A stretch of 32,781 bases of DNA from Spirochaetales bacterium (GTDB lineage Bacteria; Spirochaetota; Spirochaetia; JAIPGG01): the NCBI GenBank assembly GCA_021736255.1, contig JAIPGG010000022.1, positions 1 to 32,781 of the forward strand. The letters run 5' to 3'. The notes under the pieces are model-generated. The model did not search any database, was not told the DNA's origin, and saw only the letters and a list, made by a program, of their open reading frames with translations. This document shows, piece after piece, positions 23,798-31,300 of the stretch. A program made the position numbers and the translations under genes. Each line of letters begins with the position of its first letter. The stretch's first letter is position 1.

Positions 23798-23826
23798 AGT
23801 ATAGCACGTATATTAGCCAGGGTGAA
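23798..23826 (-). promoter_or_regulatory. Promoter of the envelope operon
   Basis: On the minus strand TTCACC and TATACT are 17 bases apart (four and five of six consensus positions). TATACT is 26 bases before the GTG start at 23771, which has its own ribosome site. Confidence 0.6.
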
Positions 23827-23861
23827 AGTGAAAAAAGGAGAAATTACTGCCCCGATCGTGG

Positions 23862-23896
23862 AAAAACGAACGAGGGTTCAATCAGGTCTGCGTTCG
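23862..23896 (-). terminator. Candidate terminator after the FTR gene
   Basis: On the minus strand CGAACG and CGTTCG form a six-base stem with an 18-base loop, followed by TTTTT. The first arm lies inside the 3' end of the FTR gene. The long loop makes this a moderate call. Confidence 0.45.
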
Positions 23897-24210
23897 GGTA
23901 TGGGCTCGGGTAAACGTCCGGAAGCAGCAAAATCGGGGTCGAGATACAATCCGCAGTAGCAGTGACCGTATTCGTCGATATCGGGTTTGCTGTAAACACA
24001 GGGGCAGACAATATCACGGTCCGCCTTTCGGGAGCCCTCGCCGTCGCGACAGGGGCAGAGAAAGTAACCGTAGGTATTGAAATTCTCCTGCAGCCCGTCC
24101 ACAAGGATTTCGACGAACTGGGTATCAGGGCTTACTACCCAACCGTGATGTTCGGCGGCCATACGGACAAAGGTATATACTTCTTCTTTGCTTTTTGGTT
24201 TTTGTTTCAT
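23878..24210 (-). CDS. Ferredoxin:thioredoxin reductase catalytic chain
   Basis: A 110-residue protein with the FTR beta-chain cysteine pattern: CPCRDG, then DIVCPCVYS, then YGHCYCGLY. The intervals are 14 and 12 residues, compared with 16 and 8 in plant FTR. The family holds a [4Fe-4S] cluster next to a redox-active disulfide and passes electrons from ferredoxin to thioredoxin. No variable (alpha) chain is visible, as is usual outside oxygenic phototrophs. It follows the glutaredoxin gene by nine bases, in the same operon, suggesting that ferredoxin reduces that partner. The C-terminus is Pro/Arg-rich. Confidence 0.85.
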   Translation of the reverse strand: MKQKPKSKEEVYTFVRMAAEHHGWVVSPDTQFVEILVDGLQENFNTYGYFLCPCRDGEGSRKADRDIVCPCVYSKPDIDEYGHCYCGLYLDPDFAASGRLPEPIPERRPD

Positions 24211-24219
24211 CTTTGCCGG

Positions 24220-24537
24220 TTATCCTTTCTGCTTCAAGGCATCAAAGCGCTCTTCCCAACTGCTCATGGCGTATCCTACTAGGGTATCTTCATCATCAAT
24301 AACTACAAAAGGGAATACCAACCGGGTATTGTAGCGTTTCCGAAGCTGTTCTTTTAGTTCCGCCTTCTCATCGAGATCCATATGATTGATATAGATATAT
24401 CTGAAAGGGATGTCCCGGTCCCTCAGAAAATTCAGTCCCCGCTTGCAGAATCCGCAGGTAGACAGGGCATAAACAGTTACCCGCTTCGCTTCTTCTTTCG
24501 GCCCCTCGTAGACAAAATCCAGGGATTCAAAATCCAT
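24220..24537 (-). CDS. Glutaredoxin/NrdH-like thiol redox protein
   Basis: A 105-residue thioredoxin-fold protein with a 15-residue N-terminal extension. The active site is STCGFCKRGLNFLRDRDI (CGFC), followed by the cis-Pro region RLVFPFVVIDDED. The rest matches glutaredoxin-like proteins with a dithiol site. It is the first gene of the unit with the FTR catalytic chain, with AAGGAGG before ATG 24537. The pairing implies reduction by ferredoxin rather than by glutathione or NADPH; this is inference. Confidence 0.85.
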   Translation of the reverse strand: MDFESLDFVYEGPKEEAKRVTVYALSTCGFCKRGLNFLRDRDIPFRYIYINHMDLDEKAELKEQLRKRYNTRLVFPFVVIDDEDTLVGYAMSSWEERFDALKQKG

Positions 24538-24616
24538 TGCAACCTCCTTACCTTACTTTTTTAATAATACTAAAATCGGAGAGAAAAAGAAAAGAGAACA
24601 AACAGGGATTTCCCGG

Positions 24617-25192
24617 CTATATCTCCGCTTCCACAGCGTGCCAGAAGACCCGTGCATCCATTTCGCCTTTGAGATACCGGGAGAGTAAAAGTTGTATCGG
24701 ACGGGGAAAGGAATCCCAATAGCGTTGGTACCAGTCGGACATCTCCGATTCCAGCTGTTCCTGCTGGGTTATCGTCATTTTACCGGTGGCGTAGGAGATG
24801 AACTGTTCGAGCATGGAATACAACACATCTTTCGGCAGAGGGGAATGGCGTTCACCCTCCCCGGTTTGTGCTGCTCCGTCCTCTCCCGACCCGACATACT
24901 CTTCGAGAACCTGGTCGATCTGTCCGGCATCGAGCTCAGGAGCATTCTGTTTGATTATATCCCGGACAAAGTCCCGTACCATCCCGCGTATTGAATCGAC
25001 GGAATAGCTCATTTGTTCAGAGATGGTGTCGGCAGTCTGCTGAACCATGTCACCCGGACTCACACCCGCCGGTCCGGCCTGACCGAGAGCTGCCTCGCGT
25101 TTTTCTATGGCAAGGCGCAGGACCTCGAGGTCCTTCCTGGATGCACGATTGAGAATGCTTTCCAAGATCTCGTAGAGTTTTGCTTCATGCAT
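24617..25192 (-). CDS. Conserved-looking hypothetical protein, helical
   Basis: A 191-residue soluble, strongly charged and helix-rich protein with no signal peptide or membrane segment and no domain that I recognise. The first 35 residues (KLYEILESILNRASRKDLEVLRLAIEKREA) form an amphipathic helix pair; a Gly/Glu-rich linker near 105-118 separates this from a C-terminal helical domain with a Trp/Tyr-rich end (SDWYQRYWDSFPRPIQLLLSRYL). Its ATG overlaps the aldo/keto reductase stop by eight bases, so the two are translationally coupled. A role linked to that enzyme is possible but nothing in the sequence shows it. Confidence 0.65.
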   Translation of the reverse strand: MHEAKLYEILESILNRASRKDLEVLRLAIEKREAALGQAGPAGVSPGDMVQQTADTISEQMSYSVDSIRGMVRDFVRDIIKQNAPELDAGQIDQVLEEYVGSGEDGAAQTGEGERHSPLPKDVLYSMLEQFISYATGKMTITQQEQLESEMSDWYQRYWDSFPRPIQLLLSRYLKGEMDARVFWHAVEAEI

Positions 25193-26282
25193 TTTCTTTG
25201 CGAATTGCCTCTTTCAGCTCCTCGAAGCGGTCCAGGATGGGTATGTGCTGGGTGCAGGCAGCTTCGCAATCGCCACACTGAATACAGCGGTCGAGCTCGT
25301 CGATCGAGGTTCCCCAGTGCCCGCGCAGTCTTTCGGTCAGGGACTCCTCCCCCTTGAGATAGAGGAGGTTGGCTGTTTCCATAAAACGCCACACATCGAT
25401 ATCAACCGGGCATACATCGCAATAACGGCAGGTGGTGCAAAGATTGTTGAATTCCTCTTCCACCCGCTCCTTAATCACCTCGATTTCACCTGTCTGATAG
25501 GGCTGAAAGGTTTCGAGGGCACGTACTGCATCATCAACATCCGATTTATTTCGAAAACCGACCAGTGGCATGGTGATCTCATCATGGGAAAAGAGGAAAT
25601 GAAGCGCCGCTTCTACCACCGACTGTTCCGGTTTCCGTTTGATAAAGGAAAATGATTCCGGATTCCGGGGAATTACACCGCCGGCAAGGGGATTCATGAC
25701 AACGACTCCCATATCCTTTTTCGCTGCAGCTTTTAGGCCGGCTTCCCGGTAGGGAAAATTGATCACCGAGTAGCCCAGGGTTACCCCTTCGAAAATATCC
25801 TCATCGAGAACCTTCATGATGTCATCCCCGGGCATGTGGGTCGAGAATGCGGCATGTTTTATCAGCCCCTCTTCCTTCGCCCGCATAATCTCATCCACAG
25901 CGCCGCCGGTTTTGCGGCTTTCCCAGTCTTCGACGCTCAGAATGTACCAGCAGTGAAAAAAATCGATTGAATCCACTCCCAGTCTTTCAAGAGATTTTTC
26001 CAAATCGCGGCGCAGGTCGGAGGCCTTTTTTTTCATTGATTTGGTTGAAAGATAAAAAGGACCGCCGCGCTTTTTCATTTCTTTGACGGCCAGTCCCACA
26101 GCCTCCTCGGATTTTCCCTTGAAATAGCCCGGGGCGGTATCGAAATAGTTGATTCCCTTCTCGAAAGCGTGGAGAACAGTTTCTGCAGACTCTTCAACCT
26201 GCTCGGGATGCTCGAAACGCATTGCCCCGAAGCCGACTGCGGAAACCATTTTGCCTGTTTGTCCATATTTTTTATAGGTCAT
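25185..26282 (-). CDS. Aldo/keto reductase with C-terminal 2[4Fe-4S] domain
   Basis: A 365-residue fusion. The TIM-barrel aldo/keto reductase part (1-270) has YKKYGQTGKMVSAVGFGAMRF, the catalytic tyrosine/aspartate region NYFDTAPGYF and GKSEEAVGLAV, and a lysine in STKSMKK. The C-terminal part has two ferredoxin-like cysteine sets: CTTCRYCDVCPVDID and CIQCGDCEAACTQHIP. Such enzymes reduce carbonyl substrates, possibly drawing electrons through the clusters; the substrate is unknown. Start ATG 26282 follows GAGGAGG by five bases. The next gene downstream overlaps it. Confidence 0.88.
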   Translation of the reverse strand: MTYKKYGQTGKMVSAVGFGAMRFEHPEQVEESAETVLHAFEKGINYFDTAPGYFKGKSEEAVGLAVKEMKKRGGPFYLSTKSMKKKASDLRRDLEKSLERLGVDSIDFFHCWYILSVEDWESRKTGGAVDEIMRAKEEGLIKHAAFSTHMPGDDIMKVLDEDIFEGVTLGYSVINFPYREAGLKAAAKKDMGVVVMNPLAGGVIPRNPESFSFIKRKPEQSVVEAALHFLFSHDEITMPLVGFRNKSDVDDAVRALETFQPYQTGEIEVIKERVEEEFNNLCTTCRYCDVCPVDIDVWRFMETANLLYLKGEESLTERLRGHWGTSIDELDRCIQCGDCEAACTQHIPILDRFEELKEAIRKENA

Positions 26283-26368
26283 AGTTGCCTCCTCAATGTG
26301 TATCCGAACAGCATTATCGAGTCCCTTCTTCTACACGCCCGATCTTGCAAAAAACAGCGGGAAGAACG

Positions 26369-27490
26369 CTAAACATTGAACTTGAAAAACATGATGTCGC
26401 CGTCCTTTACAGGATAACTTCTGCCTTCCTGGCGAAGCCGTCCGGCCTCACGAATTTTCTGTTCGGAACCATAGTGCATAAGATCATTGTAGTGGTAGAC
26501 CTCCGCGCGAATAAACCCCCTCGCAAAGTCGCTGTGGATAGATCCGGCAGCTTCCTGGGCTGTTGCCCCCTCCCGGAAGGTCCAGGCCCTGACTTCGTTC
26601 GGTCCGGCGGTAAAGAAAGTCCGCAGACCGAGCAGGTGGTAGGCATGATGTATCATCCGAGTTAATCCTGATTCCTCCAGACCGGCTTCAGCGAGAAACT
26701 CTTCCCGCTCTTCTTCCCGCTCGAGAGCGGCAATATCCGCCTCCAGGGCCCCGCAAATGGTTACTACTTCCGTCCCCTCCCGGGCAGCACGCTCTTCTAC
26801 AACGGCAACCATCGAATTCTTCCCTTCTTTCGCAGTATTCAAACCGGCCTCATCCACATTACAGACAAAGAGTTCGGGTTTCATTGTAATCAAATGGAGG
26901 TCTGAAAGAAGTGCTCTGTCTTCTCCCGACAGTTCCATACTCCGGGCGGGTTTTCCTTCGGAGAGGAGGGCCTGCAATCCTTCGAGTAACACCTCGAGCC
27001 GGGCGGCCCGTTTTGCTTCATCCCTGTCGTTGGACATCTTTAACCGGGGAATCTTTTCGATGCGGCGTTCGACCGTCTCCAGATCGGAAAGAGCCAGCTC
27101 GGTGTGTATGGTCTCAATATCCGAATTCGGCTCGACCGATCCGCTTACATGGTGAACATCCGGATCCTCGAAACAGCGGACAACATGAGCGACAAGGCCC
27201 ACCTCCCGGATATGGGAGAGAAACTGGTTGCCGAGTCCTTCACCCTTCGATGCCCCGGAAACGAGCCCGGCAATATCGACGAATTCAACAGCCGCGGGAA
27301 CCGTTTTTGTGGGCTGGAATATTTCAGCGATATCAGACAATCGTTGATCAGGAAGATTGACGATGCCTACATTCGGGTCGATCGTGCAAAAGGGATAGTT
27401 GGCAGCTTCCGCCGGAGCCGCACTGATGGCCGAAAAGATCGTGGACTTGCCCACGTTCGGTAAACCCACGATTCCGCAGTTGAGAGCCAT
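26369..27490 (-). CDS. ychF: Redox-responsive ATPase YchF (Obg family)
   Basis: A 373-residue P-loop protein. G1 is GLPNVGKSTIFSA (9-21), Switch regions include DIAGLV, and the G4 position reads VCNVDE instead of NKxD, the change that makes YchF prefer ATP. A helical middle domain and a C-terminal TGS domain (TFFTAGPNEVRAWTFREG, DFARGFIRAEV) follow. YchF/OLA1 binds the ribosome and is linked to oxidative stress responses. Start ATG 27490 lies three bases after the upstream gene's stop. The next gene is 86 bases downstream, with a possible weak GCG/CGC hairpin and T run. Confidence 0.93.
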   Translation of the reverse strand: MALNCGIVGLPNVGKSTIFSAISAAPAEAANYPFCTIDPNVGIVNLPDQRLSDIAEIFQPTKTVPAAVEFVDIAGLVSGASKGEGLGNQFLSHIREVGLVAHVVRCFEDPDVHHVSGSVEPNSDIETIHTELALSDLETVERRIEKIPRLKMSNDRDEAKRAARLEVLLEGLQALLSEGKPARSMELSGEDRALLSDLHLITMKPELFVCNVDEAGLNTAKEGKNSMVAVVEERAAREGTEVVTICGALEADIAALEREEEREEFLAEAGLEESGLTRMIHHAYHLLGLRTFFTAGPNEVRAWTFREGATAQEAAGSIHSDFARGFIRAEVYHYNDLMHYGSEQKIREAGRLRQEGRSYPVKDGDIMFFKFNV

Positions 27491-27493
27491 TTT

Positions 27494-27748
27494 TTAGTGT
27501 TTCCCGCCTTGTTTTTCCTGTGATGCTTTTCCCGATGAGGATTCAAGTGCCTCCAGCCGGCTTTCAACTTCCTGCAATGCAGCAAGGATATTCTTGAGCT
27601 CTTTCCTTCCGACGGGACGGTTTCTGACCCATACCCGCCAAAAGGCAAGGGCGATCAGCCCGACGACGATGATTATGAGGACAGGCATCATCAAACCGAG
27701 AAAGTCCTCGAGCCATCTGGCAAATATGTAGGTATTGTAACTCGACAT
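27494..27748 (-). CDS. Small single-pass membrane protein with coiled coil
   Basis: An 84-residue protein with one membrane helix (about 17-40: LGLMMPVLIIIVVGLIALAFW), a basic stop-transfer region (RVWVRNRPVGRKEL) and a cytoplasmic helix with heptad-like spacing (NILAALQEVESRLEALES). GGAG precedes ATG 27748. It sits just upstream of ychF in the same unit. No family recognised. Confidence 0.6.
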   Translation of the reverse strand: MSSYNTYIFARWLEDFLGLMMPVLIIIVVGLIALAFWRVWVRNRPVGRKELKNILAALQEVESRLEALESSSGKASQEKQGGKH

Positions 27749-27765
27749 GTAAACTCCGGAGTCAT

Positions 27766-27792
27766 AGTATACAGGGAGGTGGGAGCGGTCAA
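27766..27792 (-). promoter_or_regulatory. Candidate promoter of the ychF unit
   Basis: On the minus strand TTGACC and TATACT each match five of six consensus positions, but the spacer is only 15 bases. It lies 18 bases before the small membrane protein start. Confidence 0.4.
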
Positions 27793-27820
27793 GGGCGGCT
27801 CCATTTTTCCGCCCGGCCCC

Positions 27821-27848
27821 TTGTAAGAACTCGGAAAAGCGCTATCAT
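27821..27848 (+). promoter_or_regulatory. Promoter of the DUF3996-type gene
   Basis: TTGTAA and TATCAT lie 16 bases apart; TATCAT ends nine bases before ATG 27858, so the untranslated leader can be only a few bases. A weak GGTAAG is present between them. Confidence 0.5.
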
Positions 27849-27857
27849 AGGTAAGAT

Positions 27858-28370
27858 ATGAAACACAACAAATTTTTGAGATTATTCGGTATATTTCTGT
27901 GTGTAGTCATGGTCATGGGAGCAGCTCCTCTGTTCGGAGCAGAAGACGGGGACGATACCGAGATTGATTGGTCGAACAAGAATCTTGCCGGAATCGGAAT
28001 CATCGTCGGGGAACCGACCGGGCTCAGCGGGAAATTGTGGTTTTCCGGTGGAATGGCGGTAGATGCCGCCGTTGCATGGTCATTTCTCCCAAAATCTTCT
28101 CTGTACCTGCACAGCAATCTGCTCTACCACTTTCGTGTCATCGATACGTCTCTCGGTAATTTTCTTACTCCCTACGCAGGGGCAGGAGTGGGGATAAAGC
28201 TGCAGGATACCACCAACCTCGGCCTCCGTTTCCCCATTGGAATTTCCATGATCTTCGAATCGGCTCCTATCGAGATTTTTCTGGAAGTATCTCCCGGACT
28301 CGGGCTGGTGCCGGAAACCGACCTGGAAATAGGGGCCGGTCTGGGCGGACGGGTCTTTTTCCTGTTTTAG
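27858..28370 (+). CDS. Small outer-membrane beta-barrel, DUF3996-like
   Basis: A 170-residue protein with a signal peptide (FLRLFGIFLCVVMVMGAAPLFGA) and eight or so alternating amphipathic strands, including GIGIIVGEPTGLSGKLWF and TPYAGAGVGIKL, ending GGRVFFLF with a terminal Phe. Size and pattern match the spirochaetal DUF3996 barrel family (Borrelia BAPKO_0422-like), described as porin-like; I recognise it from memory. It is read alone, divergent from the ychF unit and 28 bases before mobA. Confidence 0.75.
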   Translation: MKHNKFLRLFGIFLCVVMVMGAAPLFGAEDGDDTEIDWSNKNLAGIGIIVGEPTGLSGKLWFSGGMAVDAAVAWSFLPKSSLYLHSNLLYHFRVIDTSLGNFLTPYAGAGVGIKLQDTTNLGLRFPIGISMIFESAPIEIFLEVSPGLGLVPETDLEIGAGLGGRVFFLF

Positions 28371-28398
28371 CGCTCTTCCGTCTTTTTTCAGAAGATCC

Positions 28399-29100
28399 AT
28401 GCTTCGAACAATTCATGATATGAACGCCGTAATTCTTGCAGGGGGAAGGGCTTCCCGATTAGAGGACACAGCAAAAGCCCTTCTTCCCCTCGGCGGAGAA
28501 AGCCTGGTTACCAGGAAGATTCGCCTTCTCGAACCCCTCCTTTTCAACACAATCGTCGTGTCGGTTAACGAGGGAATGAAAGACCGCTTCGATAAGGAGC
28601 TTGCCGAAACCGGCCGAAACGGCACCGCCGTCCAGGTGGTGGAAGACCCGGTTTCCGGTTCCGGGCCAGTGATGGGTCTTCTTGCTGCTTTATCCGCCTC
28701 GGACCAGGAATGGAACCTGGTAACCACCGCAGACACCCCTTTTGTCTCTCCTGTGCTGCTTTCTTTCCTTTCCGGGCAACTCGACACCGGGAACGGAACC
28801 TTCCCCTCCGGTCTGGTCGCTTCCTGGAAAGGGCTGCCCGAGCCTCTGCTGGGCATCTACCACCGAAACTGCACGCACATCATTCCACAAATGAGCGAAG
28901 ACCCGAAACTGCCGCCTCACGAGCGACTTAAAGTCGGGACGCTGGTACAACGCGCCGGTATGCATGTACTTCCGGCAGAGACCATAGAGTCAATTGACCC
29001 GCAGGGGTGGTCCTTTTTTAATATTAACACCCGGGAGGATTATGACCGTGCCGGATTCATCATCGAAGATCGGATCCCGGCGGGTACCGGTTTCCTGTAA
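28399..29100 (+). CDS. mobA: Molybdenum cofactor guanylyltransferase-like protein
   Basis: A 233-residue nucleotidyltransferase fold. The N-terminal signature is AVILAGGRASRLEDTAKALLPLGG, with AGG for nucleotide binding and Lys in KALLPL; RLED replaces the usual RMG. VVEDPVSGSGPVMGLLAAL and TADTPFVSP supply the metal-binding aspartate. MobA joins GMP to molybdopterin to make Mo-(bis)PGD. The next gene is a Mo-bisPGD-type enzyme that starts 59 bases before this gene ends, supporting dedicated cofactor supply. An ATG at 28420 (MNAVIL) is an alternative start. Confidence 0.85.
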   Translation: MLRTIHDMNAVILAGGRASRLEDTAKALLPLGGESLVTRKIRLLEPLLFNTIVVSVNEGMKDRFDKELAETGRNGTAVQVVEDPVSGSGPVMGLLAALSASDQEWNLVTTADTPFVSPVLLSFLSGQLDTGNGTFPSGLVASWKGLPEPLLGIYHRNCTHIIPQMSEDPKLPPHERLKVGTLVQRAGMHVLPAETIESIDPQGWSFFNINTREDYDRAGFIIEDRIPAGTGFL

Positions 29101-31297
29101 CCGCGACTGCTTAACCGGCTGCCCTCTGGAAGCTCAGATCAAAGACGGCGAACTCATTGGGATAGGCAACAGTCCCTATCGCCCGTATCTCATGACAGGC
29201 TGCCCCCGCGGATACCGCATGGCGGAGGTGGTATATCATCCGGAACGCATTACCCGCCCCCTCGTCAGAAAGGGGCTGGAATATGCCGAGGCTTCCGGCG
29301 CACTCGGCGGCCGGAGCGGGTCTGCCGGTGCTCCCGCGAGCGGGTCTCCTGCCGGGAGCGGGTCTGCCGGGAGCGGGTCTGCCGGGAGCGGGTCTCCTGC
29401 CGGGACTGAGTCTCCAGCAGGCAGCAAGCCTCCAACCGGCGGCCGGAGCGGCAGCACGAGGGAATCATTCAGAGAAGCGGGGTGGGACGAAGCCCTCGAC
29501 CTGGTCGCCCGAAAACTCTCTGAAACAAAGGAAAGACACGGACCTGCTTCCGTCATCAGCCTGGGAGGCAGCGGGGCCTGCAGGGGAGTAGTGCACAACA
29601 CCGAGCGGGTGCCCCGCCGCTTTTTTTCTTTCTTCGGCGGCTTTACCGACACTGTCGGCGCTTACAGCAACCAAGCCTCGGACTTCGTCAAACCCTTCAT
29701 GTATGGAACCCGCGACATCGGTATCGATGTAAAAACCCTCTTTGATTCCCAGCTGCTGATCCTCTGGGGTTTCAATCCGGCGGACACACGATTCGGCCCT
29801 GAAACCGAGGCTGGTCTCCACAAAATCAGTGACCGGGGTACCCCGATTGTCGTTATCGACCCGCGCCGCTCCCGGACGGTGCGCAGATTCCGTGCCCGCC
29901 GTCTGCCGATTTATCCGGGAACCGATGCGGCGCTTATGCTGGCGCTGCTCGGCATGGCCGTCTCCACCGGCAGAGTGGATCGTGATTACATCGAGGCCAG
30001 AAGCACCGGTTTTGCCGAACTGGAAGACCACCTGCTCGGCCGGGACGGCAGCCCGCCGAAAACAGCAGAATGGGCGGCCGGAATTTGCGGTCTGCCTGCC
30101 GGGCACATTCGAGATTTCGCAGAACTCTATTTCGAAAGCCGCCCCGCGGCCCTGCTGACCGGCTTTGCCCCGCAGCGCAACCTGGGAGGAGAGGATGCCG
30201 ACCGCCTTGCCGGAGTACTCCAGTTGGCACTGGGAAATGCGGGGGTATCCGGAGGCTCTGCCGGGTCCGGTCAGTGGAATGCCCTGCCCTCCCCCCGCTG
30301 CGAAAGACTCCCGGTTCCCCCGAATCCGGCCGGAAGCGAAGTACCGGTCTATACCTGGGCCGACCAGGTCCTCTCCGGCCGGCCAATCCATTTTATCTAC
30401 AACGTAGGCGGCAATTACCTGGTACAGGGCAGTGATATCAGAAAAAATATTAACGCCTTTGATTCGGTCGACTTCGTAGTAACCCACGATCTCTTTTTTA
30501 CCGATACAGCCCGGCACTCGGATGTAATCCTTCCGGTTACCACCTTCCTCGAACGCCGGGATGTCCTGCGCTCCAATACCAACTACCTCTTCTACAGCGA
30601 GCAGGCCATCGAGCCGGTGGGAGAGTCTCGAAACGACTACGATATTTTCGCCGGCCTGGCCGAAAGGCTCGGTTTCCCGCGGGACTTTACCGGGGGGTTG
30701 AGTGCGGACCAGTGGCTCGACCGATGTATCGAGGCAAGCGAGGTAACCGACAAAAAGGAGTTTCGAAAGACAGGGATATACGCCGGCTGTGACCAGAAGC
30801 GTATTGCATTGGCTGATTTTATTACCGATCCTGACTCACATCAGCTCGGCACCCCCTCGGGCCGGATAGAGATTGCCGATTCCCGCTACCAGGAAGGCGG
30901 GGGCAACCGCATCCCCACAGCCCATCCGGGAGAAAACCTCCCCGACTTTCCTCTTCGCATGATCACTCCACATGAACGGCTCAGGAATAATTCACAGTTC
31001 GAGAACATCCCCGCCTTTCGCAAGGGTATAGACGGTTCGATCTGGATCAATCCCGCAGATGCCGGAGATCGAAATATTCGGGACGGAGAGATCGTGTGGA
31101 TCGAAAGCCCGAACGGGAACCTCGAGGGAACATGCCGGGTAACCGAAGATATCATGCCGGGGGTTGTTTCCTGCAGTCAGGGGGGATGGCTGAATGAGCC
31201 GAATCCGGCGGTCAATCACTTGAGTTCCACAAAGCCCACCCTTCCGAGTCACGGATCCCGAACCCATTCGATCCGGGTCCAGGTCAAAAAGGCCTGA
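29042..31297 (+). CDS. Molybdopterin oxidoreductase (DMSO reductase superfamily)
   Basis: From ATG 29042 (GGAGG four bases upstream, inside mobA) the product has 751 residues. Cys19, Cys23, Cys27 and Cys54 form the [4Fe-4S] site. The likely Mo ligand is Ser209 in GAYSNQASD, by analogy with DYS in DmsA, which would place it in the DMSO/TMAO-reductase-like group rather than the formate dehydrogenase (Cys/Sec) group. WGFNPADTRFGPE, VIDPRRSRT and GFAPQRNLGGED bind the two guanine dinucleotides, and the C-terminal cap ends QVKKA. There is no Tat signal, so it is probably cytoplasmic. Residues about 83-140 are a Gly/Ser/Ala/Pro-rich insert made of short repeats. The substrate is unknown. No electron-transfer subunit is adjacent. 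Confidence 0.88.
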   Translation: MTVPDSSSKIGSRRVPVSCNRDCLTGCPLEAQIKDGELIGIGNSPYRPYLMTGCPRGYRMAEVVYHPERITRPLVRKGLEYAEASGALGGRSGSAGAPASGSPAGSGSAGSGSAGSGSPAGTESPAGSKPPTGGRSGSTRESFREAGWDEALDLVARKLSETKERHGPASVISLGGSGACRGVVHNTERVPRRFFSFFGGFTDTVGAYSNQASDFVKPFMYGTRDIGIDVKTLFDSQLLILWGFNPADTRFGPETEAGLHKISDRGTPIVVIDPRRSRTVRRFRARRLPIYPGTDAALMLALLGMAVSTGRVDRDYIEARSTGFAELEDHLLGRDGSPPKTAEWAAGICGLPAGHIRDFAELYFESRPAALLTGFAPQRNLGGEDADRLAGVLQLALGNAGVSGGSAGSGQWNALPSPRCERLPVPPNPAGSEVPVYTWADQVLSGRPIHFIYNVGGNYLVQGSDIRKNINAFDSVDFVVTHDLFFTDTARHSDVILPVTTFLERRDVLRSNTNYLFYSEQAIEPVGESRNDYDIFAGLAERLGFPRDFTGGLSADQWLDRCIEASEVTDKKEFRKTGIYAGCDQKRIALADFITDPDSHQLGTPSGRIEIADSRYQEGGGNRIPTAHPGENLPDFPLRMITPHERLRNNSQFENIPAFRKGIDGSIWINPADAGDRNIRDGEIVWIESPNGNLEGTCRVTEDIMPGVVSCSQGGWLNEPNPAVNHLSSTKPTLPSHGSRTHSIRVQVKKA
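29305..29451 (+). repeat. Minisatellite-like insert in the molybdoenzyme gene
   Basis: Three exact 15-base units GCCGGGAGCGGGTCT (29351, 29366, 29381) encode AGSGS. The whole low-complexity stretch is flanked by direct repeats of CGGCGGCCGGAGCGG at 29305-29319 and 29437-29451. All units are multiples of three. Confidence 0.9.
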
Positions 31298-31300
31298 ATC

